From contig CAVENX010000055.1 in NCBI GenBank assembly GCA_963617275.1, positions 1 through 64,000 of the forward strand: DNA of 64,000 nt. The letters are read 5' to 3'. Origin of the DNA: Limivicinus sp963617275 (GTDB lineage: Bacteria > Bacillota > Clostridia > Oscillospirales > Oscillospiraceae). A model generated the notes under the pieces. That model worked only from the letters and a program-made list of their open reading frames with translations, was not told the origin of the DNA and did not search any database. The position numbers and the translations under genes were made by a program. This document shows positions 42,483 through 51,427 of the stretch, in pieces (positions within the stretch are counted from its first letter, which is position 1; each line of letters opens with the position of its first letter).

Positions 42483-43480
42483 TGGATGAGATAATTACTC
42501 TTGACTACGGCAGCGGCGGAAAAAAAACCTCCCGCCTCATCGAAAATATGATACTTCCCGCGCTTGATAATCCGGCTCTGAACGAGCTTAACGACGGGGC
42601 GGTCATCACCGGATGCGGCAAGCTTGTTTTCTCAACAGACAGCTTTGTGGTCGATCCCATATTTTTTCCCGGCGGCGATATAGGCAAGCTTTCGGTCTGC
42701 GGCACGGTGAATGATGTTTCGATGTGCGGCGGCGTTCCGAAATATCTGAGCTGCGCTTTCATAATCGAAGAGGGCTTCCCCGTCGGGGAACTGGAGAGGG
42801 TTATCGCTTCCATACATGCCCAATGCGATAAAGCAGGTGTGTGCGTTGTCACGGGCGATACAAAGGTCGTTGAAAAGGGACGCGGAGACAAGATATACAT
42901 CAACACCGCCGGTATCGGCTTTCTGAAATATCCGGGGCTGTCTCCGAAGAACATAAAAAAAGGCGATAAAGTCATTGTCTCCGGCACCGTGGGCGACCAT
43001 GGAACCGCCGTCATGCTCTCAAGGATAGGCATGGAGCAGGAGGGAATATGTTCCGACTGCGCCGCGCTCAACGGCCTGTGCGAAGCGATACTTTCCACGG
43101 GCGGCGGCGTGAGAGTTCTGCGCGACCCGACCAGAGGCGGCGCGGCGACCACGCTCAATGAGTTTATCGAGGGTACGCCGTTGGGTATCGAGCTTGACGA
43201 AAGGCTCATACCGGTGCGTCCGGACGTTCAGGCGGCCTGTGATATGCTTGGTCTTGACGCAATGTACTGCGCCAACGAGGGCAAGCTTCTTGCCGTTGTT
43301 GCCCCGGAGGCGGAGGAGCGGGTGCTTGAGGCAATGCGCCGAACCGAGGAGGGCAGGAACGCTGCCACGATCGGCGAGGTCACGGACGCCTATCCGGGCA
43401 GGCTTGTCATGAACACGGCTTTCGGCGGCAGGCGCATCCTTCAGAAGCTTACCGGCGCGCAGCTGCCGCGGATATGCTGA
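42479..43480 (+). CDS. hypE: Hydrogenase maturation protein HypE
   Basis: 333 residues of the PurM/SelD-like fold. HypE dehydrates the carbamoyl group to a thiocyanate on its C-terminal cysteine. The required ending is present: the protein stops at LPRIC. The N-terminal LDYGSGGKKTSRLI and the ATP region DPTRGGAATTLNEF fit. It is last in hypFCDE and is followed by a terminator. hypB is absent from the window. Confidence 0.97.
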   Translation: MMDEIITLDYGSGGKKTSRLIENMILPALDNPALNELNDGAVITGCGKLVFSTDSFVVDPIFFPGGDIGKLSVCGTVNDVSMCGGVPKYLSCAFIIEEGFPVGELERVIASIHAQCDKAGVCVVTGDTKVVEKGRGDKIYINTAGIGFLKYPGLSPKNIKKGDKVIVSGTVGDHGTAVMLSRIGMEQEGICSDCAALNGLCEAILSTGGGVRVLRDPTRGGAATTLNEFIEGTPLGIELDERLIPVRPDVQAACDMLGLDAMYCANEGKLLAVVAPEAEERVLEAMRRTEEGRNAATIGEVTDAYPGRLVMNTAFGGRRILQKLTGAQLPRIC

Positions 43481-43523
43481 GCGCTTCCGTGCGCGAGCCG
43501 CCGCAGAGAAAATAACCATGAAT

Positions 43524-43542
43524 AAAAATCCTACGGGTTTTT
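43524..43542 (+). terminator. Terminator after hypE
   Basis: AAAAATCC (43524-43531), loop TAC, GGGTTTTT (43535-43542): an 8-bp stem with one G-T pair ending in five T's. It separates hypFCDE from the hydrogenase structural operon. Confidence 0.55.
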
Positions 43543-43575
43543 AGATATATCAGCAATGCATGTGAGGTGAAATGA

Positions 43576-43980
43576 ATGCAGGAGTACAGGAGAATCGACA
43601 TCGGCAAGGATGAAATAGTACCCATTGCAGAGCGGATGGGGAAAGAAGGAAAATACCTCGTCATGATCCACGCCTTCATCAACACGGACGGACAGATGGA
43701 TGTGTCTTACGAGTATGCTGTCGAACCGGCAATTGAGTCGTATCATGTTGTCGGCGAAACAAAGCTGCCCGATATAGCGCCCATTTACGATCTGGCCGCC
43801 GAATGGCCCGAGCGTGAGCTTAATGAGCTTTTCGGAATTGAGTTTGAAGGTCTGGATGTTTCCAAGAGACTGTTTCTGCCGGAGGATATGCTTGATCCGG
43901 AAGGCAAGGGACAGATCATGGTTACGCCGCTCAGAGAGCTGGTGGAGAAAAACATCAAGAAGCAAGGAGGAGCAGAATGA
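43576..43980 (+). CDS. mbhK: Group 4 [NiFe]-hydrogenase subunit, NuoC/MbhK-like
   Basis: 134 residues. It resembles the 30-kDa subunit of complex I (NuoC) and MbhK/EchD: EYAVEPAIESYHVVGETKLPDIAPIYDLA, then EWPERELNELFGIEFEGL, a typical NuoC block. It stabilises the large subunit at the cytoplasmic arm. First gene of the structural operon, overlapping mbhL by 4 bases. The AGGTG ribosome binding site is close to the ATG. Confidence 0.88.
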   Translation: MQEYRRIDIGKDEIVPIAERMGKEGKYLVMIHAFINTDGQMDVSYEYAVEPAIESYHVVGETKLPDIAPIYDLAAEWPERELNELFGIEFEGLDVSKRLFLPEDMLDPEGKGQIMVTPLRELVEKNIKKQGGAE

Positions 43981-45059
43981 GCTATATTGTTCCTATCGGA
44001 CCATACCATCCCGCGCTGGAAGAGCCTATACACGCAAGGCTTGTCACCGAGGGTGAGATCATCAAGGATGCGGAGGTTTTTGTAGGCTATAACCACCGCG
44101 GCATTGAAAAGCTTGCTACCGAGCGCAATGCCATCCAGACGCTTGTTCTGGTCGAAAGAGTTTGCGGCATCTGCTCTCACTCCCATGCCCTTGCATACGC
44201 GCTGGCTGTCGAGCAGATAAACGGCGTTGAGGTTCCGAAGAGAGGCGATTATATCCGCGCCATTACTGCCGAGCTTGAAAGACTCCATTCGCATTTCCTG
44301 TGGCTGGGCATCGCCTGCCACATCATCGGTCATGACAGTATGTTCATGCATATCTGGGACGTGCGCGAGGTCATTATGGATCTGCTGGAAAAGCTCTCCG
44401 GCAACCGCGTCAACTACTCCATGGTCACAATAGGCGGCGCAAGACGCGATATTGACGACGATCTCAAGCGCGAGATACTCAAGGGTATCGAATCCCTCAA
44501 AAAGCCTATGGACAGGATCGTTGAGATCTGTCTCCACGATAAAACCATTGCTCTGCGCACCAAGGGCGTCGGCGTCATTCCTACCGCAGACGCAATACGC
44601 ATGGGCGCGATAGGCCCGCACGCAAGAGCCTCCGGCGTCAAGGTGGACGTCCGCAGGGATTCTCCCTACTGCTCATATGAAGACTTTGACTTTGACGTCC
44701 CCACGTGTGACAGCGGCGACGTTTTTGCACGTGTCGTTGTGCGTGCGCTTGAGTGCTACGAGTCTATCAGAATAATTGAGCAGGCGCTTGAAAAGCTGCC
44801 TGACGGCCCCATAAACCTTGGCAACAAGCTGCCCAAGATACAGTCTGGCGTGGCCGTTTCGCGCCATGAGGCGCCGCGCGGTCAGCTGTCCTATATGGTT
44901 GCAGGCAACGGCGGACTCAATAACCACCGCGTCAGCATCCATGTGCCCAGCTTCAAGAACACCCCCACCATTCCTTTCATGCTCAAGGGCAACGCAGTGG
45001 CGGACGCAGGTCTTATCATCGCAAGCATTGACCCGTGCTTCAGCTGCCTTGACAGATAA
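43977..45059 (+). CDS. mbhL: Group 4 [NiFe]-hydrogenase large (catalytic) subunit
   Basis: 360 residues, homologous to NuoD/MbhL/EchE. Both NiFe ligand pairs are intact: RVCGICSHSHA (L1, CxxC) and DPCFSC (L2, CxxC). Having all four Cys marks a true hydrogenase rather than the sulfane-reductase (Mbs) or complex I relatives. The protein ends three residues after the last Cys (LDR), so it has no C-terminal peptide and needs no maturation protease; none is encoded here. It overlaps mbhK and lies 3 bases before hypA. Confidence 0.95.
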   Translation: MSYIVPIGPYHPALEEPIHARLVTEGEIIKDAEVFVGYNHRGIEKLATERNAIQTLVLVERVCGICSHSHALAYALAVEQINGVEVPKRGDYIRAITAELERLHSHFLWLGIACHIIGHDSMFMHIWDVREVIMDLLEKLSGNRVNYSMVTIGGARRDIDDDLKREILKGIESLKKPMDRIVEICLHDKTIALRTKGVGVIPTADAIRMGAIGPHARASGVKVDVRRDSPYCSYEDFDFDVPTCDSGDVFARVVVRALECYESIRIIEQALEKLPDGPINLGNKLPKIQSGVAVSRHEAPRGQLSYMVAGNGGLNNHRVSIHVPSFKNTPTIPFMLKGNAVADAGLIIASIDPCFSCLDR

Positions 45060-45062
45060 GCC

Positions 45063-45404
45063 ATGCATGAAATGGCGATAACCCGCAGCATCATTGAAAT
45101 AGTCGAATCCGAGGCCGAGAAGGAAAAGTTTGACCGTGTGCTTGAAATTTCACTGCGCGTCGGCGAATATTCCGGGCTTGTTCCCCAATGCATAGAGGAG
45201 TTTTTCCCAATTGCCGCGGCGGGCAGCATAGCCGAAGGCGCGTACCTTTCCATAGAGCCGGTCAAAGCGCGCTTCAAGTGTCTTGACTGCGGCTTTGAGG
45301 GGGATGCCGACAGGGTAAACCACTGCTGCAAGGTTTGCGGCGGCACGGCACTGAAAATGACTGCGGGACGTGAATTTTACGTGGAAAATTTAAAAGTAGA
45401 ATAA
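45063..45404 (+). CDS. hypA: Hydrogenase nickel insertion protein HypA
   Basis: 113 residues starting MHEMAITRSIIE; the N-terminal Met-His-Glu binds nickel. The zinc site is CLDCGFEGD with CKVCGG. It delivers nickel to the large subunit encoded just upstream. Its place within the structural operon rather than beside hypC-E is unusual. No HypB GTPase partner is nearby. Confidence 0.95.
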   Translation: MHEMAITRSIIEIVESEAEKEKFDRVLEISLRVGEYSGLVPQCIEEFFPIAAAGSIAEGAYLSIEPVKARFKCLDCGFEGDADRVNHCCKVCGGTALKMTAGREFYVENLKVE

Positions 45405-45405
45405 A

Positions 45406-45482
45406 GGCGGGCAAAGTCCGCCCTCATGCCGGAAGCCGCGGAGGCAGGCATGAGCTGTCCCGGCAGACTGCGTTTTGCCGGG
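45406..45482 (+). promoter_or_regulatory. Three consecutive hairpins between hypA and mrpE-like gene
   Basis: GGCGG/CCGCC (45406-45410, 45418-45422), CTCATGCC/GGCATGAG (45423-45430, 45447-45454) and CCCGGC/GCCGGG (45459-45464, 45477-45482) follow each other in the 104-base gap. There is no T-run. They may serve as mRNA processing or stability elements that set the ratio between the hydrogenase arm and the antiporter arm. Confidence 0.5.
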
Positions 45483-45508
45483 AATAATAAGGAAGGAGAG
45501 GTTTTCTC

Positions 45509-46045
45509 TTGCAAAAAACGAGATTTCCCGCTGTAATAAGCACCTTCATCGTCTGTTTTGGTTTCTGGGTACTGCTCACATGGCCGTTCGGTGTCAACGG
45601 TGTTGCGGTTCAGGAGCTGATAGCCGGTGGGGTGGTGAGCCTTGCGGTGGCTCTCTTCTCAGCCAGATTCTATATCCATGAGAATGCTTTCTGGCTTTTC
45701 AATCCCGTAAGGTTTTTCAACCTCCTTTATTACTCGCTCGTGACCTTCATGGGTGAGCTTATAAAGGCAAATTGGGATATGGCAAAGCGCTGCCTCGGCG
45801 GCTGCAAAAACATCAATCCCGGCATAGTCAAGGTTCCCGTCGGGCTTGAGAGCGAATACGGTCAGGCGATGCTTGCAAACTCCATTACCCTCACTCCCGG
45901 CACCATCACCATGGATATCACCGAGGAGGACGGGCAGACCTATTACTACATACATTGGATCGATGTGACCGCTCCCAGCGGCAAAGAAGCCGGCGACGCC
46001 ATAAAAGGTACGCTGGAAAAAGGCGTAGGGAGGATCTTCAAATGA
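45509..46045 (+). CDS. mbhA: MrpE/MnhE-like antiporter subunit (MbhA)
   Basis: 178 residues starting at TTG 45509 after AAGGAGAGG. Two to three N-terminal membrane helices, then the MnhE soluble domain (VKVPVGLESEYGQAMLANSITLTPGTITMDI). It corresponds to MbhA of the Pyrococcus-type membrane-bound hydrogenase. It overlaps the next gene by 4 bases (ATGA). Confidence 0.93.
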   Translation: MQKTRFPAVISTFIVCFGFWVLLTWPFGVNGVAVQELIAGGVVSLAVALFSARFYIHENAFWLFNPVRFFNLLYYSLVTFMGELIKANWDMAKRCLGGCKNINPGIVKVPVGLESEYGQAMLANSITLTPGTITMDITEEDGQTYYYIHWIDVTAPSGKEAGDAIKGTLEKGVGRIFK

Positions 46046-46305
46046 CGATAGAACTGCTTATATTCGGAATCCTTTTCGGGCTTCTCGCCGTGATGTGCCT
46101 TGTACGCCTTGCAAAAGGCCCCACTCCGGCCGACAGAATGGTCGCCGCCGACAGCGCGGATGCGCTGCTGTGCTGCGCGATGGTGCTGTTTGCGCTCTTC
46201 TCCGGACGCGGCATTTACCTTGACATTTCTCTCATCAGCGCAATGATGGGTATTGTCGATACCATGCTCGTCGGACGTTATCTTGAAGGGAGGAAGGTCA
46301 AATGA
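46042..46305 (+). CDS. mbhB: MrpF/MnhF-like antiporter subunit (MbhB)
   Basis: 87 residues, three membrane helices, with VRLAKGPTPADRMVAADS and a closing VDTMLVGRYLEGRK typical of MnhF. The start ATG 46042 overlaps the previous stop; an upstream frame to 45955 lies inside mbhA and was discarded. Confidence 0.92.
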   Translation: MTIELLIFGILFGLLAVMCLVRLAKGPTPADRMVAADSADALLCCAMVLFALFSGRGIYLDISLISAMMGIVDTMLVGRYLEGRKVK

Positions 46306-46646
46306 TACTCAGAATAGCAATAGACGTTCTTATTGCCGTGGGCCTGTTCTTTGCTCTTGCTGGAACAAAGGGCATCCTGAAAATGCCTGACACCTTCTGC
46401 CGTATGCAGGCTTCCACCTGCATTACAACTCTCGGTATGCTCTGCACTATGATAGGCGCGCTTCTGTATGCTGTCTTCGTGATGCAGTCCGCCGGCACGG
46501 CTGTAAAGGTCGCGCTTGTCGCGGTGCTTATACTCGTCACTAACCCCGTCGGTGCTCACGCTATCGCAAAGGGAGCCTATAAGGCGGGCATCAGACCCGA
46601 GAAGGAAATGACTGTTGATGATTACGGGAGGGATTTCAATGAGTAA
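46302..46646 (+). CDS. mbhC: MrpG/MnhG-like antiporter subunit (MbhC)
   Basis: 114 residues, three membrane helices, with the MnhG pattern FFALAGTKGILKMPDTFCRMQASTCITTLG and VTNPVGAHAIAKGA. It overlaps both neighbours, so translation of the whole antiporter block is coupled. Confidence 0.92.
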   Translation: MILRIAIDVLIAVGLFFALAGTKGILKMPDTFCRMQASTCITTLGMLCTMIGALLYAVFVMQSAGTAVKVALVAVLILVTNPVGAHAIAKGAYKAGIRPEKEMTVDDYGRDFNE

Positions 46647-46893
46647 TATTGTTATTATCCTGAACGTTCTTGTCGTTCTCGGCATGGTCGTTACCGCGAT
46701 CCTTGCCTCCAATACCGAAAATCTGCTCTCCGCGGTCATCTGCCTCGGAGCGACCGGTCTTTTTGCCGCCGCAGAGTTTCTCATTCTCCACGCACCCGAC
46801 GTGGCTATCTCGGAAGCCGCCGTCGGCGCAGCGCTTACCCCCGTGATTTTCATCGTCACCCTTAAAAAGATAAAGGGGGGCAGCGGTAAATGA
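46639..46893 (+). CDS. mbhD: MbhD-like subunit (DUF4040, MrpB/A-derived)
   Basis: 84 residues, three membrane helices. APDVAISEAAVGAALTPVIFIVTLKK is the diagnostic stretch of the DUF4040/MbhD family, which matches part of MrpA. ATG 46639 was chosen over 46615 because it gives the standard family N-terminus. It overlaps mbhC and mbhE. Confidence 0.9.
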   Translation: MSNIVIILNVLVVLGMVVTAILASNTENLLSAVICLGATGLFAAAEFLILHAPDVAISEAAVGAALTPVIFIVTLKKIKGGSGK

Positions 46894-47258
46894 AAAAGTT
46901 TCTTACGTGGGTCAGCCTTGCTGTGTTCCTGTTCGCGGGCGTATATGCAAGCGTGACAATGGCGGCCATGCCCCGCACATATGACGGAAGAGACGCCGCC
47001 GTCTCCGTTTACGAGCTTCAGCAGAATCCCGACAGCTATGACGACAGCACTGCCACCGGTGCGGCTGACGCCATCGTCCAGCAGGATCTTGCCAAGTCCC
47101 ATGCTGTGAACGACGTCACATCCATCGTTTTTGACTTCCGCGGCTACGATACAATGGGCGAGGCATTCATCCTCATTACCGCCGTTGCCGGTTCTGCGGT
47201 CATCCTCTCGACAGGAAAGAAGAAAGCGAAAAAGGAGGATGCGGAAAATGGAAAATAA
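46890..47258 (+). CDS. mbhE: MbhE-like membrane subunit
   Basis: 122 residues with an N-terminal helix (FLTWVSLAVFLFAGVYASVT) and a C-terminal pair around VNDVTSIVFDFRGYDTMGEAFILITAVAG, the hallmark of MbhE and the corresponding C-terminal part of MrpA. It overlaps mbhF by 11 bases. Confidence 0.88.
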   Translation: MKKFLTWVSLAVFLFAGVYASVTMAAMPRTYDGRDAAVSVYELQQNPDSYDDSTATGAADAIVQQDLAKSHAVNDVTSIVFDFRGYDTMGEAFILITAVAGSAVILSTGKKKAKKEDAENGK

Positions 47259-47715
47259 TAACATCAAGGTCAAGGGCGATGTTATCATCAAGTGCGGTAC
47301 GGATAAGGTCATCCCCTTCGTCTTCATGTATATGTTCTATGTTATCCTTCACGGCCATCTGTCCCCGGGCGGCGGTTTCCAGGGCGGTGTGCTTATGGTT
47401 GCTGCGATCGCGTTTATCTACATGGGCTACGGCTATGAAGGTACCGCAAAGTGCATCAACCGCGGTTTCCTGCACAAATTTGAGGGCTTTGCTTCGATAG
47501 CATACATTTTCTTTGCAATGCTCGGCGTTTTCGGCGGCGCATATTTCTGTGAAAATGTTCTGTTCGATCACGGCAATATCGGCGACCTGTATTCGACCGG
47601 AACCATATTCTATATGAATGTAACCGTCGGTGCAAAGGTTCTGGCGGGTGTCGGCGTCCTCGGCCTTACCATGTTGGGACTGCTTGCCGTCAACGACGAT
47701 GACGAGAAAGAATGA
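47248..47715 (+). CDS. mbhF: MrpB/MnhB-like subunit (MbhF)
   Basis: 155 residues, four membrane helices. VIPFVFMYMFYVILHGHLSPGGGFQGGVL is the MnhB signature. I chose ATG 47248 preceded by AAGGAGG (47231-47237); an open frame extends further upstream but is inside mbhE. Confidence 0.93.
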   Translation: MENNNIKVKGDVIIKCGTDKVIPFVFMYMFYVILHGHLSPGGGFQGGVLMVAAIAFIYMGYGYEGTAKCINRGFLHKFEGFASIAYIFFAMLGVFGGAYFCENVLFDHGNIGDLYSTGTIFYMNVTVGAKVLAGVGVLGLTMLGLLAVNDDDEKE

Positions 47716-47725
47716 GGTGAATGAT

Positions 47726-48076
47726 ATGATACTGTTCAATTATATAGCGTCCTTCTTCCTCATCTCCCTCGGCTTCTATACGATCATCACAAAGTATAAT
47801 CTGATCAAGACGGTTATCGGCCTTTCAATCACCGACTACGGCGTGAATCTGCTGATAATCTCCATCGGCTACAATCCCGGCGGCACCGCACCTATCTTCA
47901 CCGCGGGTGAGCTTACCGCTGCAAGCTACTTTGTAGACCCGATACCTCAGGCTCTGACGCTCACCAGTATAGTTATCGGCGCCTGCGTTACCGCAATGAG
48001 CCTTTCGCTGGTCATGAAGCTTCATGATTCCTACGGTACGCTTGATACCAGAGAGATAAGGAGGCTGAGAGGATGA
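47726..48076 (+). CDS. mbhG: MrpC/NuoK-like subunit (MbhG)
   Basis: 116 residues, three membrane helices, NuoK/MnhC-like: FFLISLGFYTIITKYNLIKTVIGLSI with NLLIISIGYNPGGTAPI, and DPIPQALTLTSIVIGACVTA, the MnhC signature. Start ATG 47726 with GAGGTGAATGAT upstream. It overlaps mbhH by 4 bases. Confidence 0.93.
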   Translation: MILFNYIASFFLISLGFYTIITKYNLIKTVIGLSITDYGVNLLIISIGYNPGGTAPIFTAGELTAASYFVDPIPQALTLTSIVIGACVTAMSLSLVMKLHDSYGTLDTREIRRLRG

Positions 48077-49998
48077 GTTTCTTTGATTACCACCACTTCC
48101 CAATCTACTCCGTAATGGTGCTGTTCCTCGGCGCGTTTCTTATCGTCATGTTCGGCAAGAACAAGGCTGCAAGAAACATCATCGCTTTTCTGGCTGTTTC
48201 GGCGTCTCTTGCTTGCATGGTGGCTCTTGTAAAGCCCGTTATGCTTGAGCATGAGATAATTTCCTACTGGATGGGCAACCGTGTTCCGGCAGGCGGCTAT
48301 GCTATCGGCATCGCGCTTGAGGTCGATGCGCTGAGCCTGTTCTTCGGACTGCTCATTGCGACTGCGGTTTTCGTCTCCGGCGTATATTCGCTGCAATATA
48401 TGGAAAAGGATGAAAACGTTCCTCAGTATTATACTCTGTTCCTCATGCTTGCGGGCGGCGTTATTGGTCTTGTGCTGTCGGGCGATATCTTCAACATGTT
48501 CATCATGGTCGAGATACTCACCTTTGCGGCAGTCGCGCTCACCGCTTTCCGCAACAAGGCGCATGGCGCGCTTGAGGCGGCATTCAAGTATCTGATCGTC
48601 GGCTGCATCGGTTCTACCTGCATCCTCACCGGTACGATAATGCTCTATGCTCAGGCTCATACCCTGAACTTCGCACAGCTTTCAGCACTTATTCCCGGAC
48701 ATATGAACAATGCCACCAAGCTTGCCTTTGCGCTTTTGTACATCGGCTTCTCCACAAAGGCGTTCATCGTTCCGTTCCATCCGCTGGCGGCGGACGCCCA
48801 CGGTGCGGCTCCCGCGTCCATATCCGTTCTGATCTCCGGCGTTCTTACAAAGTCCGGTATCTACGGTATCATAAGGCTTACATACTTCCTGTTCCAGACT
48901 ATGGGACTCGGTTCGTTCCAGTTCCTGCTGGTGTTTGTGGGCAGTGTCAGTATGTTTGTGTGCGTCACTATGGCTCTTGCGCAGCATGACTTCAAGCGTC
49001 TGCTTGCTTTCCATTCCATTTCGCAGATAGGCTACGTTCTTACCGCTGTGGGTCTCTGTACGGGACTTGGTATCTCCGCCGGCCTTTATCACGCGATGAA
49101 CCACACCCTTTTCAAGGGTCTGCTGTTCCTTGCTGCGGGCGCTGTGCTCCACGAGACGGGAACGACCAATCTTGACGAGCTTGGCGGCCTTTCCAAGAAA
49201 ATGCCATGGACGACAGGGCTGTTCCTCATCGGTGCGTTTTCCATCAGCGGCCTGCCTCCGTTCAACGGCTTTGCCTCAAAGTGGATGATCTATCAGGCCA
49301 CCTATCAGAAAGCCGCCGAGACGGGCAACATCGGCTTCCTGCTTGTTACCGTCGTCGCGCTTGTGACATCCGTTCTCACCCTTGCATCATTTGTCAAGGT
49401 CGCACAGTCCGTCTTCTTCGGGAGACTTCCTGCACGTTATGAGAACGTTCACGAGGTCAAGCCAGGCATGATAATCGCAATGTGCATCTTTGCGGTGCTC
49501 TGCGTTCTCACCGGCCTTTTCCCCGAGTTTGTCACCAAGAACCTTACGGAACCTGCCGCACGTGCCGTGTTTGACGTTACCCGTTATATCGACACCATGA
49601 TGGGCACCGGCTACGCCGCATCCGCAATGGGCGAAAATCTCCCCGTTGCCGCGACGGTAAGCTTCAACGCTCTCGGCTATTGGGCGCCTGTCCAGTGGCT
49701 GCTCATCCTCTGCATCAGCCTTCTTGCGGTCACGATCGTTGCCGTCTGCGGCAAGTACGACAGAGTAAGCGAGCCGAGACCCGAGTGCGCCGATCCCAAG
49801 TACGATCTGTTCTGGGGCGGCGAGGAGAGTGAGTTCTCTCAGGTCGGCGGCGGAGACCTTTTCTGGGGCTTCAAGTACAATTGGCGTCACTATTTCGACT
49901 TCATGCATAACCTGCACAGCGGCGTTGTGAACGATTACTCCCTTTGGGCGATTGTCGCGCTTGCCCTTGCCACTGTGTTCATCACGATAGTTCTTTAA
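48073..49998 (+). CDS. mbhH: MrpD/NuoL-like ion-translocating subunit (MbhH), with C-terminal extension
   Basis: 641 residues, about 15 membrane helices, of the proton-translocating NuoL/M/N-MrpA/D family: DIFNMFIMVEILTFAAVALTA with the key Glu, STKAFIVPFHPLAADAHGAAP with the key Lys, and HDFKRLLAFHSISQIGY. It is ~140 residues longer than MrpD. The extra part has a soluble stretch (PKYDLFWGGEESEFSQVGGG), an amphipathic segment and a last helix (YSLWAIVALALATVFITIVL), which may stand in for the separate MbhI subunit that is missing here. Confidence 0.93.
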   Translation: MSFFDYHHFPIYSVMVLFLGAFLIVMFGKNKAARNIIAFLAVSASLACMVALVKPVMLEHEIISYWMGNRVPAGGYAIGIALEVDALSLFFGLLIATAVFVSGVYSLQYMEKDENVPQYYTLFLMLAGGVIGLVLSGDIFNMFIMVEILTFAAVALTAFRNKAHGALEAAFKYLIVGCIGSTCILTGTIMLYAQAHTLNFAQLSALIPGHMNNATKLAFALLYIGFSTKAFIVPFHPLAADAHGAAPASISVLISGVLTKSGIYGIIRLTYFLFQTMGLGSFQFLLVFVGSVSMFVCVTMALAQHDFKRLLAFHSISQIGYVLTAVGLCTGLGISAGLYHAMNHTLFKGLLFLAAGAVLHETGTTNLDELGGLSKKMPWTTGLFLIGAFSISGLPPFNGFASKWMIYQATYQKAAETGNIGFLLVTVVALVTSVLTLASFVKVAQSVFFGRLPARYENVHEVKPGMIIAMCIFAVLCVLTGLFPEFVTKNLTEPAARAVFDVTRYIDTMMGTGYAASAMGENLPVAATVSFNALGYWAPVQWLLILCISLLAVTIVAVCGKYDRVSEPRPECADPKYDLFWGGEESEFSQVGGGDLFWGFKYNWRHYFDFMHNLHSGVVNDYSLWAIVALALATVFITIVL

Positions 49999-50011
49999 GG
50001 AGGTGGGAAGT

Positions 50012-50974
50012 ATGGAATTAGTTAAAACAGCGCTTGAATACCTTGGCTATATCCTCATTTTCCCCGGCTTCCTGTTCTGCATGATGACCGGACTTCTGCT
50101 CACCGGTATCGACCGCAAGATCGTCGCCAGAATGCAGAAGAGGGTGGGGCCGCCCATTCTCCAGCCTTTCTATGATTTCTTCAAACTCTGCGGCAAGGAA
50201 ACCATTATTCCAGCCGCGGCGTCCAAAACGACCTTCCTCATGGCTCCTCTGGTGGGACTTGCGGCGCTTGTCGTGCTGCAAATGTTCATCCCTATCCATG
50301 GCTGGTCGGCTTTCTCCGGCATGGCGGACATCATTGTCATCCTCTACCTGCTGCTCATCCCTGCAATGGCGACCATGATGGGCGGCGCGGCTTCCGGCTC
50401 ACCCTATGCCGGTGTCGGCCTGAGCCGTGAGATGGTAACGGTCATCTCGTGTGAGCTGCCTTTGGTGCTTGTGCTTCTGGCGATCGGCAAAGCGGTGGGT
50501 GGTGCATCCGTCACTTTCTCCTTCTCGCAGATATCGAATTATCAGCTTACAAACGGCAGCCTCATCCTCCGACCCAGCATGATACCCGCCGCTATCGCCT
50601 TCCTTATGATAATCCCCGGCGAAACCGGCAATCATCCCTTTGACACCGCCGAGGCGGAGACGGAGATATGCGAAGGTCTTCTGGCAGAGTACAGCGGCGC
50701 ACCGCTTGCCGTGTACAAGCTCAGCCACAGCATAAAGATGTTCACGCTCACAAGCCTTTTCACGGCTCTGTTTCTTGGCGGTATCGGTACCGGCATTATC
50801 CTTGTTGACGGTATTATCGTGTTCGCACTGTCCGTCGTTATAACCGTTCTTACCATTTCTCTTGTTCACGCCATTACCGCACGTCTCAAGATAGAGCAGG
50901 TGTTCAAGTACTATTGGACCGTTGTTTCCGGCCTTGCGCTGATAAGTGTTGTGCTGGCATGGTACGGTCTGTAA
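50012..50974 (+). CDS. mbhM: NuoH-like membrane subunit (MbhM/EchB)
   Basis: 320 residues, eight membrane helices, NuoH family: DRKIVARMQKRVGPPILQPFYDFFKL and PGETGNHPFDTAEAETEICEG, the loop next to the catalytic arm. It couples the hydrogenase arm to the antiporter arm. Start ATG 50012 after AAGGAGG. Confidence 0.95.
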   Translation: MELVKTALEYLGYILIFPGFLFCMMTGLLLTGIDRKIVARMQKRVGPPILQPFYDFFKLCGKETIIPAAASKTTFLMAPLVGLAALVVLQMFIPIHGWSAFSGMADIIVILYLLLIPAMATMMGGAASGSPYAGVGLSREMVTVISCELPLVLVLLAIGKAVGGASVTFSFSQISNYQLTNGSLILRPSMIPAAIAFLMIIPGETGNHPFDTAEAETEICEGLLAEYSGAPLAVYKLSHSIKMFTLTSLFTALFLGGIGTGIILVDGIIVFALSVVITVLTISLVHAITARLKIEQVFKYYWTVVSGLALISVVLAWYGL

Positions 50975-50986
50975 GGAGGGGTGAAA

Positions 50987-51427
50987 ATGTTTAAGAAACT
51001 GATTTCGGAAAGCACCGCAAAATCCCCGTGGCTGTTCCACATCAATGCCGGTTCCTGCAACGGGTGCGATATAGAGCTCGTCTCCGTTCTCACCCCCCGC
51101 TATGATGTCGAGCGTCTCGGCTTCAAGCTTACCGGCTCTCCCCGTCATGCGGATATCGTGGTCGTAACAGGCCCCTGCACCAAGCAGTCGCTCCCCAGAG
51201 TCCTGAGAGCCATTTCCCAGGTTCCCGATCCAAAGTGCGTCGTAACCATGGGCTCCTGCCCGCAGTCCGGCAACGTCTTCAAGGGCAGCTATTCCGTCTG
51301 TGCACCGCTGAGCCAGTATGTGCATGTCGATGTTGATGTGGCAGGCTGTGCGCCGAAGCCCGAGGCGGTCATTGAGGGACTTGCTCTTGCAACTGAAATT
51401 CTCAAGGAAAAGAGGGCACAGAAATAA
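50987..51427 (+). CDS. mbhJ: Group 4 [NiFe]-hydrogenase small subunit (MbhJ/EchC)
   Basis: 146 residues, NuoB-like. Cysteines for one [4Fe-4S] cluster are in INAGSCNGCDIE, TGPCTKQS, GSCPQSG and AGCAPKPE. It passes electrons from the ferredoxin-like subunit to the NiFe centre. Start ATG 50987 after AAGGAGGGG. It abuts mbhN. Confidence 0.95.
   Translation: MFKKLISESTAKSPWLFHINAGSCNGCDIELVSVLTPRYDVERLGFKLTGSPRHADIVVVTGPCTKQSLPRVLRAISQVPDPKCVVTMGSCPQSGNVFKGSYSVCAPLSQYVHVDVDVAGCAPKPEAVIEGLALATEILKEKRAQK

Noticed and set aside
43977..45059. Sulfane reductase (Mbs) interpretation of the membrane complex
   Set aside because: The large subunit keeps both CxxC pairs for Ni and Fe, and hyp maturation genes are adjacent, which fits a hydrogenase.
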